Virus record (IMG/VR): IMGVR_UViG_3300017782_004064
Location: 1 to 59,093 of that record
DNA: 59,093 nucleotides
Reading direction: 5' to 3' (one strand)
Origin: a virus
Part shown: positions 6,679 to 15,790 of the stretch, piece by piece
Position numbering within the stretch: position 1 is the stretch's first letter
How the letters are laid out: every line of letters starts with the position of its first letter
Translations under genes and position numbers: made by a program
Notes under the pieces: generated by a model
Told to the model about the DNA's origin: nothing
What the model saw: only the letters and a program-made list of their open reading frames with translations
Database searches by the model: none

Positions 6679-7156
6679 GAAATTTGATACGGATAAGCTG
6701 CACCCATCACTGCTACCAGTAAAGCCTCTCGAAGAGGTCATTAAAGTACTCATGTTTGGCGCTGAGAAGTATGGACGAGATAACTGGAAAGAAGCCACTG
6801 AAGAGGACCAGGTACGTTACCTCGATGCTCTTATGAGGCACGCTATGGCATATGTTGACGGAGAGGAAGCTGACGAGGAAACTGGACTAAGCCATCTAGC
6901 ACACCTAGCTTGCAATGCCTTATTCTTACTAGAGTTTGGCTTACAAGAAAAGACAGCTGAGCAGGAAGTGCCCTCTTTAACTCCCAACTTAGACGCCTAC
7001 TACTACGAGCTTTCTAAAATAGATATAGACCAGTATAACCGAAACAGAGCGCCTGAGGATCAGCTTACTTGTCCGAAAGCTGCCTATAAGGTCTCTCATG
7101 AAGGCTCTGGAGACTATAAAAAGTACAAAGTCACGAAGGACTGGAAAGAAACGTAA
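6665..7156 (+). CDS. DUF5664-type dATP/dGTP pyrophosphohydrolase-like protein
   Basis: The first ~100 of 163 residues match the DUF5664 pattern (N-terminal domain of phage dATP/dGTP diphosphohydrolase, all-alpha NTP pyrophosphatase fold). Visible are FGAEKYGRDNWKE, then RYLDALMRHAMAYVDGE and GLSHLAHLACNALFLLEF. Acidic and His residues in these helices bind metal and nucleotide in the family. Residues 105-163 form an extra tail. Such enzymes trim the dNTP pool; in phages with modified purines (MazZ) they process dGTP. No PurZ is seen here, so a housekeeping role is more likely. It is the last rightward gene before the convergent terminator. Confidence 0.75.
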   Translation: MMTFKKFDTDKLHPSLLPVKPLEEVIKVLMFGAEKYGRDNWKEATEEDQVRYLDALMRHAMAYVDGEEADEETGLSHLAHLACNALFLLEFGLQEKTAEQEVPSLTPNLDAYYYELSKIDIDQYNRNRAPEDQLTCPKAAYKVSHEGSGDYKKYKVTKDWKET

Positions 7157-7173
7157 CCAAACAGTGCCCAAAG

Positions 7174-7212
7174 AAAAACCCTCCTAAGAAGTTAATCCTG
7201 GGAGGGTTTTTT
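7174..7212. terminator. Bidirectional intrinsic terminator between convergent arms
   Basis: AAAAACCCTCC (7174-7184) pairs with GGAGGGTTTTTT (7201-7212) around a 16-nt loop, giving a stem with an A run on one side and a T run on the other. It therefore works in both orientations. It lies between the rightward gene ending at 7156 and the leftward gene ending at 7229, where the two transcription arms meet. Confidence 0.9.
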
Positions 7213-7228
7213 AATGGCTCGAATAATA

Positions 7229-9985
7229 TTATCGAGATTGTTTTAATGTTTCTTCCATCTGCCTGAGAGACTCCTCTTCTCCAAAGTCTTCTTGAAGCTC
7301 TAAGTTGTCTAAAGCTTTAAAGGCAGCGCCAGCTATCACACCAGCTGCAACAGAGCCTTTCTTGACTTTCTTAATAGGTGTATTCACCAGATAGTTAGAG
7401 AGTCCTAGCCAGCCTGGGGTCACTACATTCTTAGAAGTATTGATCTCTAAGAGCGCGTGGACGAACTTAGCAGGATTCTTTACGATTCCTACAGGATCAC
7501 GTACCTGAGAAGCTATGTTAGCCATTACTAGGCTAGTGCCTGCTTCAGTCTGATCTTTTAAGTAGCTGGCCAGCATTTTCGTATCTTTAAGCTCTTGCTG
7601 TACTTCCTTAGTGAAGAGCATATCAAATAGACCATTATCTTCGTATTTAGAGATAGCCTTCGTGATGCCTTTAACATCAACTACTGTTTCGCCTTTAACA
7701 AAGTCTCCAATGCCTGCTTTCTGAATGTCTTGAAGAACACCAGCTCGCAAGGCTGTCTTCATCTTCTCACCGCCAGCATCAATTAATGCCTTAAGCTGCT
7801 TCGTATTTCCTGCGTCTACGAGGCCTACTGCATTGTTTAGAGCTGTATCAGCATTCTGAATAATTGACTGGAAATCAGCATTCCCAAAGCGCTGCCACTC
7901 TACACCGATTTTCTCAAGGGTGTTCTGCATATCCACATCAGGAATAACCTCTGCTAAGAATTCTTGTTGCTGCTTAGAGCCATTGCGGAGTTCTTTTAGG
8001 ATAGTTGGAATAGATTCACCTTGTGTAGCCAATCCAGCAACAAACTCATCCTGTACTTCTTTCCAAGTGCCGTTTGCTTCAGCACCTTTCTTAATCATTC
8101 CGATCAGGTCAGCTGTATCCTTACTTAAGGCTAACTCAGCCAACTGTGAAGGTCTACCACTTTCGAGGATTGTTTTCACTTGCGATTCATCCATAAAGCC
8201 TTTAAACTTTCGAACTTGATCACTGGCAGCTTGCCATTGGTCTTTCCAGCCTTCTCTTACGCCTTCCCCAATTGGATTCTTCATAGAGGTAGTCAGCTCA
8301 GCATAAATTGATGAGGCACTATTCTGCGAGGGAGTCTTAGTGAAGATGTTGCCATCTACCATGCTTGAGAAGGTTTCTTTACGCATTGCTTGAAGAGAAT
8401 CATAAGCGCTCTTGTTACCGCCTTGGATCACATCTGGAAGCTGAGTTATCTTAACGAGCGTCTGCTGAAGTTTCTTATCAGCCTCATTGAAGACTAGATC
8501 GGGAGTGGGCTTTCCAGGAACTCCTGTTGAGGGGCTTGCTTTCAAGCGGGTTGCTTCAAGGATCTCTTCAGCGCGTTGCTTAACGTTCTTAATATTAAAC
8601 GAAACTGGTCCTTGAGCTTCTTCTAAGAGCTTACTGTAAAGCTGGGAATTCTCTGACTCAGCTAGCTCACCATACTTCTTTAAAGAATCTTGGTATTTCG
8701 TACCCAAAGCTTCTGTGTCGTACACTTTAATGCCAGCATCGTCCCTCATAGCTGCTAGATCTGACTCCATGTTCTTACGAGTCTTAATTAGGCTATCAAT
8801 GTCTAGTGCTTCAAGGTTCTGAGCTTTACCAGCGAGGTTATCTATAGTAGTAGCTACTAGCTGTCTCTGTGCTTCATAGTTCTTTCTGATAGCGGGGCTC
8901 ATTGCAGCTAGTTGCTGTTCAACCAGCCTTGCAAGCTCACTGTCAGCGAACTGTCCAGCCATCAACTGAGTTTGGTACTTTTCAGGAAGTTCTGGTAAGG
9001 CCTCTTTGCCTAGCTCAGCACGTTCAAGGTTCATCTTCTCCAATACGCCGTCTCCTAAGCTCTTAACAGCCTGGGCAGCTTCTACGAGGTTAGCATCGTC
9101 TGGAGACATTGAAGCCAACTCGGAAGGGGTAGCTCTCCGTGTAAGCTTACTAGCCTCTTTAACAAGTTTACCAAACGCTTCACCGCCTACACTGTAGACA
9201 GCTGCTGTCTTAGCTCTCTTATTGTATTCACTTTCAGGGATGCTGTAGTCTGGGTTGAAGACGTCAGCTATCTTGGTGTCTGCTAGAGAGCCTGTATAGC
9301 CAGACGTAGCAGCTGTTGTGCCTGCTAAGAAGCCTCTAATAAGTGTTCCTGTTTTCTTAGCTGCTTGAAGTACTTTAAAGGGGGCGTATGTGGAAACAAC
9401 ATTCTCTATATTGAGCATCTCGCCAGCAAAGGCTTGGAGGTCTTCCTCTCCAGAAAAGCCTGGCTTATTCCAGTAAGCAAACGTTCCAGGCTCCATGTCA
9501 GGAGTCTTATACATTATTGCTGGTTGGTTCTTAGGAGTTATGCCTTCAATTTCCACTGATTCGAAATCATATTCTGGGAACTGGTTCTGTAAGAAAGCTA
9601 ACCGTGCAGCGCCTTCTGGCTGTTTAGCTGCCCAGCCGGACATATTCAGCTCTTCATCGCTCTTTTCGCGGTCTGTTATTCTAGCTCCAAGTGTGTCATA
9701 CAGGTAATTATCCACGTACTTCCTTTGAGCCGCTTCAATCTCCTCATCTAGAGGATCTTTAGTGATCTTCTCGTAAGCGTACTTATAAGGTGCCATGAGG
9801 ATGCCATCCGAGAAAGATTCAGCGACGTCTAACGTACCCTTAACTGTTCCCGTCCTCAAGCTCTCCATCTCTTCAGGGGTAAGCTTTTCAGGGGCTTGTA
9901 CTGTGACAGGCTCGGGAGAAGTGAATTCTTCCCAAGGTGCCTGTGCTTCTGTCTCGTCTTGAAATTCTTCCCAAGGATTAGGCAT
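7229..9985 (-). CDS. Large internal virion/ejection protein (predicted)
   Basis: This 918-aa protein is the last gene of the leftward structural arm. It starts with two short repeats (NPWEEF and APWEEF), is long, helical and Gln/Lys/Glu rich, and has a Gly/Ala-rich hydrophobic stretch near the C-terminus (GSVAAGVIAGAAFKAL). Position and composition fit the pilot/ejection proteins of podoviruses, which are delivered with DNA to span the envelope. I do not see a clear lytic transglycosylase or muramidase motif. Its start overlaps the stop of the upstream gene by one base. Confidence 0.6.
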   Translation of the reverse strand: MPNPWEEFQDETEAQAPWEEFTSPEPVTVQAPEKLTPEEMESLRTGTVKGTLDVAESFSDGILMAPYKYAYEKITKDPLDEEIEAAQRKYVDNYLYDTLGARITDREKSDEELNMSGWAAKQPEGAARLAFLQNQFPEYDFESVEIEGITPKNQPAIMYKTPDMEPGTFAYWNKPGFSGEEDLQAFAGEMLNIENVVSTYAPFKVLQAAKKTGTLIRGFLAGTTAATSGYTGSLADTKIADVFNPDYSIPESEYNKRAKTAAVYSVGGEAFGKLVKEASKLTRRATPSELASMSPDDANLVEAAQAVKSLGDGVLEKMNLERAELGKEALPELPEKYQTQLMAGQFADSELARLVEQQLAAMSPAIRKNYEAQRQLVATTIDNLAGKAQNLEALDIDSLIKTRKNMESDLAAMRDDAGIKVYDTEALGTKYQDSLKKYGELAESENSQLYSKLLEEAQGPVSFNIKNVKQRAEEILEATRLKASPSTGVPGKPTPDLVFNEADKKLQQTLVKITQLPDVIQGGNKSAYDSLQAMRKETFSSMVDGNIFTKTPSQNSASSIYAELTTSMKNPIGEGVREGWKDQWQAASDQVRKFKGFMDESQVKTILESGRPSQLAELALSKDTADLIGMIKKGAEANGTWKEVQDEFVAGLATQGESIPTILKELRNGSKQQQEFLAEVIPDVDMQNTLEKIGVEWQRFGNADFQSIIQNADTALNNAVGLVDAGNTKQLKALIDAGGEKMKTALRAGVLQDIQKAGIGDFVKGETVVDVKGITKAISKYEDNGLFDMLFTKEVQQELKDTKMLASYLKDQTEAGTSLVMANIASQVRDPVGIVKNPAKFVHALLEINTSKNVVTPGWLGLSNYLVNTPIKKVKKGSVAAGVIAGAAFKALDNLELQEDFGEEESLRQMEETLKQSR

Positions 9986-11358
9986 TATTGTTTCTCCCAG
10001 TTATTCTTATCAGCAGGGCTTCCGCCTAAGAACTTATAGCCATTTCTAACTTCACCTTTCTTAGGAGGAGTCGGGCCTGAAGGCTTAGTTTCAGCAGTCT
10101 TATCAGCAAGAGGCTTAGTAGCATCTAAAGGCTTCTGTCTCTCGAAATTTAGTGCTGGCGTGTCTGAATCAATGTAGTCCATTATATTAATGTTAGGATT
10201 AACAGAGTCTGTCAGGCTCTGCGCTTTAGAGAAGTCTTTATGGAATTCTCCTGTACGGTGTAGAGCTCTTAGACCACCTTTCAGGCCTGCATCCGAACCA
10301 AGTAGGTTAGACAATTTAATCTGTCCCTCAACTGCTTTACGAATTCTCTCAGCATCCTGGTCAGTAAACCTGGAAGTATCTCCAGTAATAAGAGGAGCTG
10401 CTTCAATTTGCAAGATCTGCAAGTTAGTTAAAAACTCTTGGATGTTCTCACGTTCGTCAGCTGAATAGCCTTCCTCATCTAGAACGCCTGACCATTGGCC
10501 TGCTTTCTCAAACAAGTTCTGACCATATGTCTTATAGAGAAATTCCGCACCAGTAAAGGTCTGTGGATTATCAACTACCTGCTTATAAAGTGACTCAGCC
10601 ATCCTCATAGAGTTCTGTCCAGAAAGCTCTTTATCGAAGGATTTTTCTTTATAGATGTCTCTCATCTCCGAGAAGGGACGTCTGTCTCGCGGATCTGGAG
10701 CAACTTCCTCTACAGTCTTCCCGCCGAAGAACATCTCACGGCGCTTCTCAGTAGGCTCTGTAGCTTCCGGTAAGTCTGCTGGTAATTCGTCTGATACGAA
10801 ACCTTCATCGCCCTCATAGGTAGGGATTACTGCATCAGTTCTTGGAATAGAGTCAATGTCTAATGTCTCTGCTTCAGGGGTTACTGCATCGTAGCTGTTC
10901 CTGCGCAGCATTTGTGTATAGTTGTCTTCTGCGATTTCCCGCTCAATGTTTTCTTTCTGCTTAGCTTGCTTAAGCTTGTAAGTAGGGTCTGTTTCTCTGA
11001 AACTTGCAATGAGAGGCTTTAATGTGCTCACAACAGAAGGGCCCTCAGCTTCAATAGCCTCTACCATTACTTTAGTAGCGTCTTCACCTTGAGCGATACG
11101 ATTAGCGAAACTAGCTACAGCGGCTTGCTGTTTAGCTGTTTTCTCAATCTTAAGGCTCTCTACGCGCTGTCTCTCTTCAATATCCATTTCTTTCAGTCTT
11201 ACTTGACGATCAAAGTCAGCTTTCTGTTGAGCTTTAGCTCTCTTAGCAGTGGCTATGTTGTTCTCTCTGTATAGATCAGCACGCTCTTTAGCCCGCTGTC
11301 CCTTATCAAACTCGTCAGATGCTCCTTCAAAGAAGCCTTCAAAAAATCCTTTAGGCAT
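9985..11358 (-). CDS. Predicted internal virion protein, 457 aa
   Basis: This long helical, highly charged protein is likely coiled coil over residues 15-75 (repeated Arg/Lys/Gln/Glu), followed by a less ordered Pro-rich stretch and a second helical region at about 220-390. It overlaps the upstream gene by 8 bp and abuts the 918-aa ejection protein. I infer an ejection or internal-core role from order and composition only. Confidence 0.55.
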   Translation of the reverse strand: MPKGFFEGFFEGASDEFDKGQRAKERADLYRENNIATAKRAKAQQKADFDRQVRLKEMDIEERQRVESLKIEKTAKQQAAVASFANRIAQGEDATKVMVEAIEAEGPSVVSTLKPLIASFRETDPTYKLKQAKQKENIEREIAEDNYTQMLRRNSYDAVTPEAETLDIDSIPRTDAVIPTYEGDEGFVSDELPADLPEATEPTEKRREMFFGGKTVEEVAPDPRDRRPFSEMRDIYKEKSFDKELSGQNSMRMAESLYKQVVDNPQTFTGAEFLYKTYGQNLFEKAGQWSGVLDEEGYSADERENIQEFLTNLQILQIEAAPLITGDTSRFTDQDAERIRKAVEGQIKLSNLLGSDAGLKGGLRALHRTGEFHKDFSKAQSLTDSVNPNINIMDYIDSDTPALNFERQKPLDATKPLADKTAETKPSGPTPPKKGEVRNGYKFLGGSPADKNNWEKQ

Positions 11359-11860
11359 CTAGAAACCCTCCTTCATAGTTATCTGTTGGCTCTTCTGGAA
11401 GCTCTTCCTCTGCAGGAGCTATTTCAGCCTCCTCTTCAGCAAGGAACCCGCCAGCAGCCTCTTCAATGTCCATCTCTGTAGGCTCTTCCACAAGCTTCTC
11501 TGTGCCAAGAATCTCTTGTGAGACATCCTCATCATTCATGATTGCAAAGTCTGTTGCACCAGCACGCTTGGCAACTGCTACTGTCAAGGCCAGAACACGA
11601 GGAGCAAGCAGTAAAGCTAAGTCCATCGTAAACTTACCGTTAGCAACACCTTCAAAGAGGAGCTGGTTAGTAAAGCCTTCTGCAGGCATTCCACCTTCAA
11701 GAGCTGTAGCTATGTTAGCTGCTGTCTTGGGCTTGGTCATCTCATCAAAGAGGTACTCTGAGGTATCTTCTAAGTCAGTGAACTGGGGAGCCTGCTCGAA
11801 AGGCATCTCTCCAGGTGCCTGTGTCAGGGAGTATCCAGGGGTTGGTCTATTAAAAGTCAT
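11351..11860 (-). CDS. Unrecognised virion-module protein, 169 aa
   Basis: This acidic protein has a Glu/Ala/Pro-rich C-terminal third (EEAEIAPAEEELPEEPTD) and a central helical region around residues 40-105. It lies within the ejection-protein block, starts immediately after the previous gene's stop and overlaps the next by 8 bp. No motif is recognised; a small structural or chaperone role is possible. Confidence 0.55.
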   Translation of the reverse strand: MTFNRPTPGYSLTQAPGEMPFEQAPQFTDLEDTSEYLFDEMTKPKTAANIATALEGGMPAEGFTNQLLFEGVANGKFTMDLALLLAPRVLALTVAVAKRAGATDFAIMNDEDVSQEILGTEKLVEEPTEMDIEEAAGGFLAEEEAEIAPAEEELPEEPTDNYEGGFLDA

Positions 11861-12181
11861 CTATACGTCCTCTACGTTTGCAAAAGCTTTAACACGCTCG
11901 TACCAGTCAGCATTAGCTTTCTTAAGATCAGCTACTGGGGTTTTCTTGGAAGCAGAGGCTATTGAGCGGCTTATGGCTGCTTCTTCGTCTGTTAAGCGCC
12001 CTTCTCCCATGCCAAGACTGTTAAGGGTGGACTCTGAGAAAGCTTCACCTCTAAGAGCAGGGTCTTGGCTTTGGCTTACTATCTCACGGCCTGTTGGAGT
12101 TGTCTGTTCTAGGAGCGTATCAAAGAGCTCATCAGCTCCCTTAAAAGTTCCTCGTATATCTTTAAATGCAATTTCAAACAT
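11861..12181 (-). CDS. Unrecognised virion-module protein, 106 aa
   Basis: This small helical protein is preceded on the minus strand by AAGGAT seven bases before the ATG, a good ribosome binding site. It lies between the Gln/Asn-rich internal protein and the acidic 169-aa protein. No domain is recognised. Confidence 0.55.
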   Translation of the reverse strand: MFEIAFKDIRGTFKGADELFDTLLEQTTPTGREIVSQSQDPALRGEAFSESTLNSLGMGEGRLTDEEAAISRSIASASKKTPVADLKKANADWYERVKAFANVEDV

Positions 12182-12201
12182 TTATTTATCCTTCCTAGTG
12201 T

Positions 12202-13680
12202 TTATGACCAGATACTAGAGACAGCATCCCAGCCACTCTGTACAGCATTGATGACAGATGAGCCTGTAGCCTTTAAGCCGTCTTCCTTAACGCTAGCAAG
12301 CAATACCTGCCCAGCAAAGTTTCCAGCGGCACTTAGAGCTGTAGGATCATTACGAGACTCGTGAGCATACTTATTAGCAGCGCTGTAAGAGGCAGCTATC
12401 CGTGTCTTCTCGTTTTCACTGGCAGTAAAGAGCCATGCAGCCTCGTCTCTAGCGGCTTGCCAGAGGTTGTTAAGGGCAGTAGTACTCATATTATAAGCAT
12501 TCTGTACATTCAGCTGATTAGCAGCATTAGCACCAGCAGTATTAATAGTATTGACGTTACGTCTCCACTCTACATTGCTCTGGTCAATAGTTGCTGTCAT
12601 GTTCGCATTAAATGTCTCTCTCTGAAAGTCCATGTTGCGGTTATACTGATCAACGGATACAGCCATGTTCTTGTCGAACTGCTCGACAGCTAACTGATTG
12701 CCAGCGTTCTGGGCAGAGATGCTGTTAGCCTGTGCTGCATTGAATTGCTCCATGTTAGCAGCTATCGACTGATTCTGCATTTTGATCTGGCCAGTGAGCT
12801 GAGCAACGAACTGATCTACCTGCTGCTGAGAGCTAGCATTAAACTGCTTGGCAGCGTTATCGATAGAGACATCTGTTAGCATGTTCTGCTGTAGTGTCTT
12901 GAAGTTTTCTAACCGCTCAGTATTTGTAGAGTTCAAGTTAGTCATGTCCATCTGGAAGTACGTGGAAGCGTCTGAGGCAGCGATCTGAATAGCGGACTGC
13001 TGGACAGCTGCTGTGATTGCAGTAGCGGCTATTGAGGAAGCTCCGAGTCCTCTTGCAGCCATTGTTTCTTCTGCCTTATTGATAGCACCTTGTGCCCACG
13101 GTGGAATATTACCTGCATCGAAGTCTTCATAGAGGCTTTCTAGCTGACCTTGTATTGTGCTTAATGCACCAACTTCACCTTGCTTTAATTCGAGCGGATC
13201 AACAGCTGATGTCATTGTAGGGTCAATTGTAGCTGCTTGAGAGGCTCCCTGAGTGACTTCTGCAGCATCTACGGGGGTAGGGGTAGCAGCAGTCGTTTGA
13301 GTTACCTGTGGAGCCGTCTGGATAGGATCTGGGGCAGTAATAGGAGCTGAATCCGAAACCTGGTAAGCGTTAGGGTCTAGGACTTCGTTTGCTTGTACTT
13401 GCTGCTCAATCGGAATTACTTCCTGAGTCTGAGGATTATTAACGTTCTGGGCAACCTGCTGAGTGACTGTTGGGTTAGCATACTGCTGAATGAAAGCCTC
13501 ATCGTCAGTAATACCTTGAGCTGCTCGGTAGTCCTTGGCAGCGTTATTCCCGAAGGCACCTGAAAAGCCAGACATGATAGTAGAGGCTTCGAGAGAGGAT
13601 AATCCTGAGCCTACTAAATCGTTGAATCCTAAGCCAGCGCGGCTTGTTGGGTCTGTTCTAAGTTGTTGTGCTGTTACCAT
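12202..13680 (-). CDS. Predicted internal virion protein, Gln/Asn/Ala-rich
   Basis: This 492-aa protein has a Gln/Pro/Thr-rich segment (about 75-165) and a long helical region (about 190-450) extremely rich in Gln, Asn and Ala with repeating QFNA/QFDKN-like units. Similar composition is typical of internal core/ejection proteins of podoviruses. It begins the five-gene block (12202 down to 7229) that probably makes up the ejection apparatus. The ribosome binding site is weak. Confidence 0.6.
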   Translation of the reverse strand: MVTAQQLRTDPTSRAGLGFNDLVGSGLSSLEASTIMSGFSGAFGNNAAKDYRAAQGITDDEAFIQQYANPTVTQQVAQNVNNPQTQEVIPIEQQVQANEVLDPNAYQVSDSAPITAPDPIQTAPQVTQTTAATPTPVDAAEVTQGASQAATIDPTMTSAVDPLELKQGEVGALSTIQGQLESLYEDFDAGNIPPWAQGAINKAEETMAARGLGASSIAATAITAAVQQSAIQIAASDASTYFQMDMTNLNSTNTERLENFKTLQQNMLTDVSIDNAAKQFNASSQQQVDQFVAQLTGQIKMQNQSIAANMEQFNAAQANSISAQNAGNQLAVEQFDKNMAVSVDQYNRNMDFQRETFNANMTATIDQSNVEWRRNVNTINTAGANAANQLNVQNAYNMSTTALNNLWQAARDEAAWLFTASENEKTRIAASYSAANKYAHESRNDPTALSAAGNFAGQVLLASVKEDGLKATGSSVINAVQSGWDAVSSIWS

Positions 13681-13718
13681 AGCTTATTTTACCATATTTT
13701 GAAGGTTTTGTAAAGGAT

Positions 13719-14660
13719 TTACTTCCATGCTGCGTAGATGTAGCTTCTGCCTGTAGTGTTCTGGAAACCACCTGAGGCGAAGTCAAAGCCGTCATCAGTA
13801 ATGTTGGCGTTTGAGGTATTGCTGGGAGTGTCAGAAGTGTTCAGTCTGATGTATGTTACGGAAGATCCGGGAGAGTTCTCCCACATTAGGGTCCAATCAT
13901 CTGTGCCTGTCACATCTTTAATGAGAACTACGGAAGGCTTAAACCCTACTCCAGTTACGGACTGAGTGCTGCCGTTTCCTGCATACGCTCCGAACTTACT
14001 AGAGCCAGCTTTCTCTGCAAACAGGTAAGCCACATGCTCATCGCTAAGAGTGTTCGTTAAGGTGTTAGCTCCAACATATAAATTAGTGCTGTCTGGCGCT
14101 GTTTCCTGGAAGGCAGTAGAGGAAAGCAGGCGAGGATCGCTAGTGTTTAACTCTAAGATGTAACGGTCTAGCCCAATATCGATGCTAGGATGCCATACTG
14201 CCCAGTCTGTTGCTGTGTCCATGTTCTTCACAATAGCCAGCTTAGGAGCTGAATTTAAGCCATGAGCTACGGAGAGGTTTGCGGCAGTTCCGGTATATTG
14301 AACAGTGTCTAAATAATCTGGATCTTCTGCCCAGTTGAAAGCTAGAAAGTCTACACCGGAGTTGTTGTAGTTAGAGCCTGTGCCCAGAGTGAAGCCTGCT
14401 CCTCCGAAGGCTGTTAAGCTGTTAGCATCTGCAACTTCCGCACCTGTAGTGTTAGTTCTGAGATAGTTCTCTACGCCGCGTACTGAATCAAAGAGATAGT
14501 TAGAGCCGCCACTGTCAGTGTCTTTGGTGAGAACCAGTCCACCTTCAGCTGTATTATTGACACCTGTAAAGATAGAGTTAGAAGCTCCCGTGCCCTCATA
14601 AGGAGTACGGCTGAACAGCGCTGTCGAGGAGGATCCGTAAAGGCTGAGCAGGTTAAGCAT
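13719..14660 (-). CDS. Fibre/receptor-binding-type protein (DUF7483-like C-terminal part)
   Basis: The product is 313 aa. The second half contains the repeated beta pattern YTGTAANLSVAHGLNSAP...VKNMDT...AVWHP and later GVGFKPSVVLIKDV...DDWTLMW, ending in IYAAWK. This is the layout of DUF7483-type receptor-binding tips that are common in phage fibres. The first ~90 residues are Ser/Thr/Gly-rich. It follows the fibre gene at 14660 with a one-base overlap, so the two probably assemble together. Attachment to the cell surface is inferred. Confidence 0.6.
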   Translation of the reverse strand: MLNLLSLYGSSSTALFSRTPYEGTGASNSIFTGVNNTAEGGLVLTKDTDSGGSNYLFDSVRGVENYLRTNTTGAEVADANSLTAFGGAGFTLGTGSNYNNSGVDFLAFNWAEDPDYLDTVQYTGTAANLSVAHGLNSAPKLAIVKNMDTATDWAVWHPSIDIGLDRYILELNTSDPRLLSSTAFQETAPDSTNLYVGANTLTNTLSDEHVAYLFAEKAGSSKFGAYAGNGSTQSVTGVGFKPSVVLIKDVTGTDDWTLMWENSPGSSVTYIRLNTSDTPSNTSNANITDDGFDFASGGFQNTTGRSYIYAAWK

Positions 14661-15787
14661 TAGCTAGCATCTCCTACAACGATCCACTCATCAGTTGCGA
14701 TCTTAATGATTAAGCAAGACTTATACTGCGCATTGATTGTTACTGAGCCTGCTGATGTGCCATTTACTGTTACGCCTGTGTCTCCAGTGATTGTAACTGC
14801 GCCTACTCCCTGCTGGAGGAAAGCAATCTGAGTCTGGTCGACTGCAAAGGCAACAGCTGCATTTGTTGGTATAGTTACGTCCTGAGCAGTGGCTCTGTTC
14901 ATGCGCTGTACAGTGTTTGCGTCTGTCAAGGCAAGAGTGTTAGTTGCTCCTGTATCTTCAATTACTTTCGGGAAAGCATAGACAGGGACGTTAAAGGTAG
15001 CGTCATCTTCTGTGTCTTCTGTAAGCTCTAGGAATGTAACACCGCCAGCCTGGAATTCAATCTTATCGTTAGTGAAGCGCATCTTAGTGTCTGTATCGCC
15101 TAAGTGGACAATGTCCTGGCCAACAGTAACTGTACCGCCGAACTGAGGATCATCGCCTGTCTGGATGACTGTAGAGTCCACTGCGAGAGTGACTGTAGAG
15201 CCTGCACCGCTAGTGTCAATACCTGTACCGCCTGCAATGGTAATCGTATGAGTAGCTGGAGTGACTGCACCAGAGTCAGTGCTTACGTCCTTAACTACAT
15301 CGTCTGCCAAGCTTACTGTGCCGCTTGCAACTGTGAAGTCATCTGTGCCAAAGTTTGCTATACCCTTATTACTGTCTGTAGCGTCTTCTCCAGAGATAGT
15401 AATGGTTCCTGAACCTTCTGCAATGTCTATTCCCTCACCGCCTGTCAAGGTAGCTAGTACAGGGTCTACACCAGTTGATCCGATGAGAAGCTGTCCGTCA
15501 GTTGGCTGGGCAGTTACTGTAAAGGCTCCTGTTCCAGAGCCTAAAAGAATACCACCATCTGTGAAGGTTGCTGCGCCGCTACCGCCGTTAGCTACAGGTA
15601 AAGATCCTGTTACAGCGAGAGCAAGGTCGATCTGAGGGCCTTCTCCAGCAGTGCCGTCGTGTGAGTGCCCTGTTGAGCCGCTGGCAAAAGCCGCTATTGC
15701 GTCGAACTCATCATTAAGAGGAGTTGCTTCAATTGTATTACCTGTTGTTATATCAGATGCTGATTGTCTTACATACCCAGTACCCAT
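14660..15787 (-). CDS. Predicted tail-fibre protein, 375 aa
   Basis: Residues 1-60 contain a virion-attachment type start (GTGYVRQSAS...FDAIAAF...GHSHDGTAGEGP). A long Gly/Thr/Val-rich beta-repeat stalk follows. The C-terminal ~100 residues have the RATAQDVTIPTN/ GVGAVTITGDTGVTVNG pattern seen in phage fibre and appendage proteins. It lies directly downstream of the tail-hub gene. Codons are strongly biased to Gly/Thr/Val but the frame is uninterrupted. Confidence 0.65.
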   Translation of the reverse strand: MGTGYVRQSASDITTGNTIEATPLNDEFDAIAAFASGSTGHSHDGTAGEGPQIDLALAVTGSLPVANGGSGAATFTDGGILLGSGTGAFTVTAQPTDGQLLIGSTGVDPVLATLTGGEGIDIAEGSGTITISGEDATDSNKGIANFGTDDFTVASGTVSLADDVVKDVSTDSGAVTPATHTITIAGGTGIDTSGAGSTVTLAVDSTVIQTGDDPQFGGTVTVGQDIVHLGDTDTKMRFTNDKIEFQAGGVTFLELTEDTEDDATFNVPVYAFPKVIEDTGATNTLALTDANTVQRMNRATAQDVTIPTNAAVAFAVDQTQIAFLQQGVGAVTITGDTGVTVNGTSAGSVTINAQYKSCLIIKIATDEWIVVGDAS

Positions 15788-15790
15788 GCG

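Noticed and set aside
11466-12218. Long 250-codon open frame on the plus strand across the ejection genes
   Set aside because: It lies opposite two good leftward genes and their junction, lacks a ribosome binding site and has shadow-like composition (Ser/Ala/Leu/Arg-rich).
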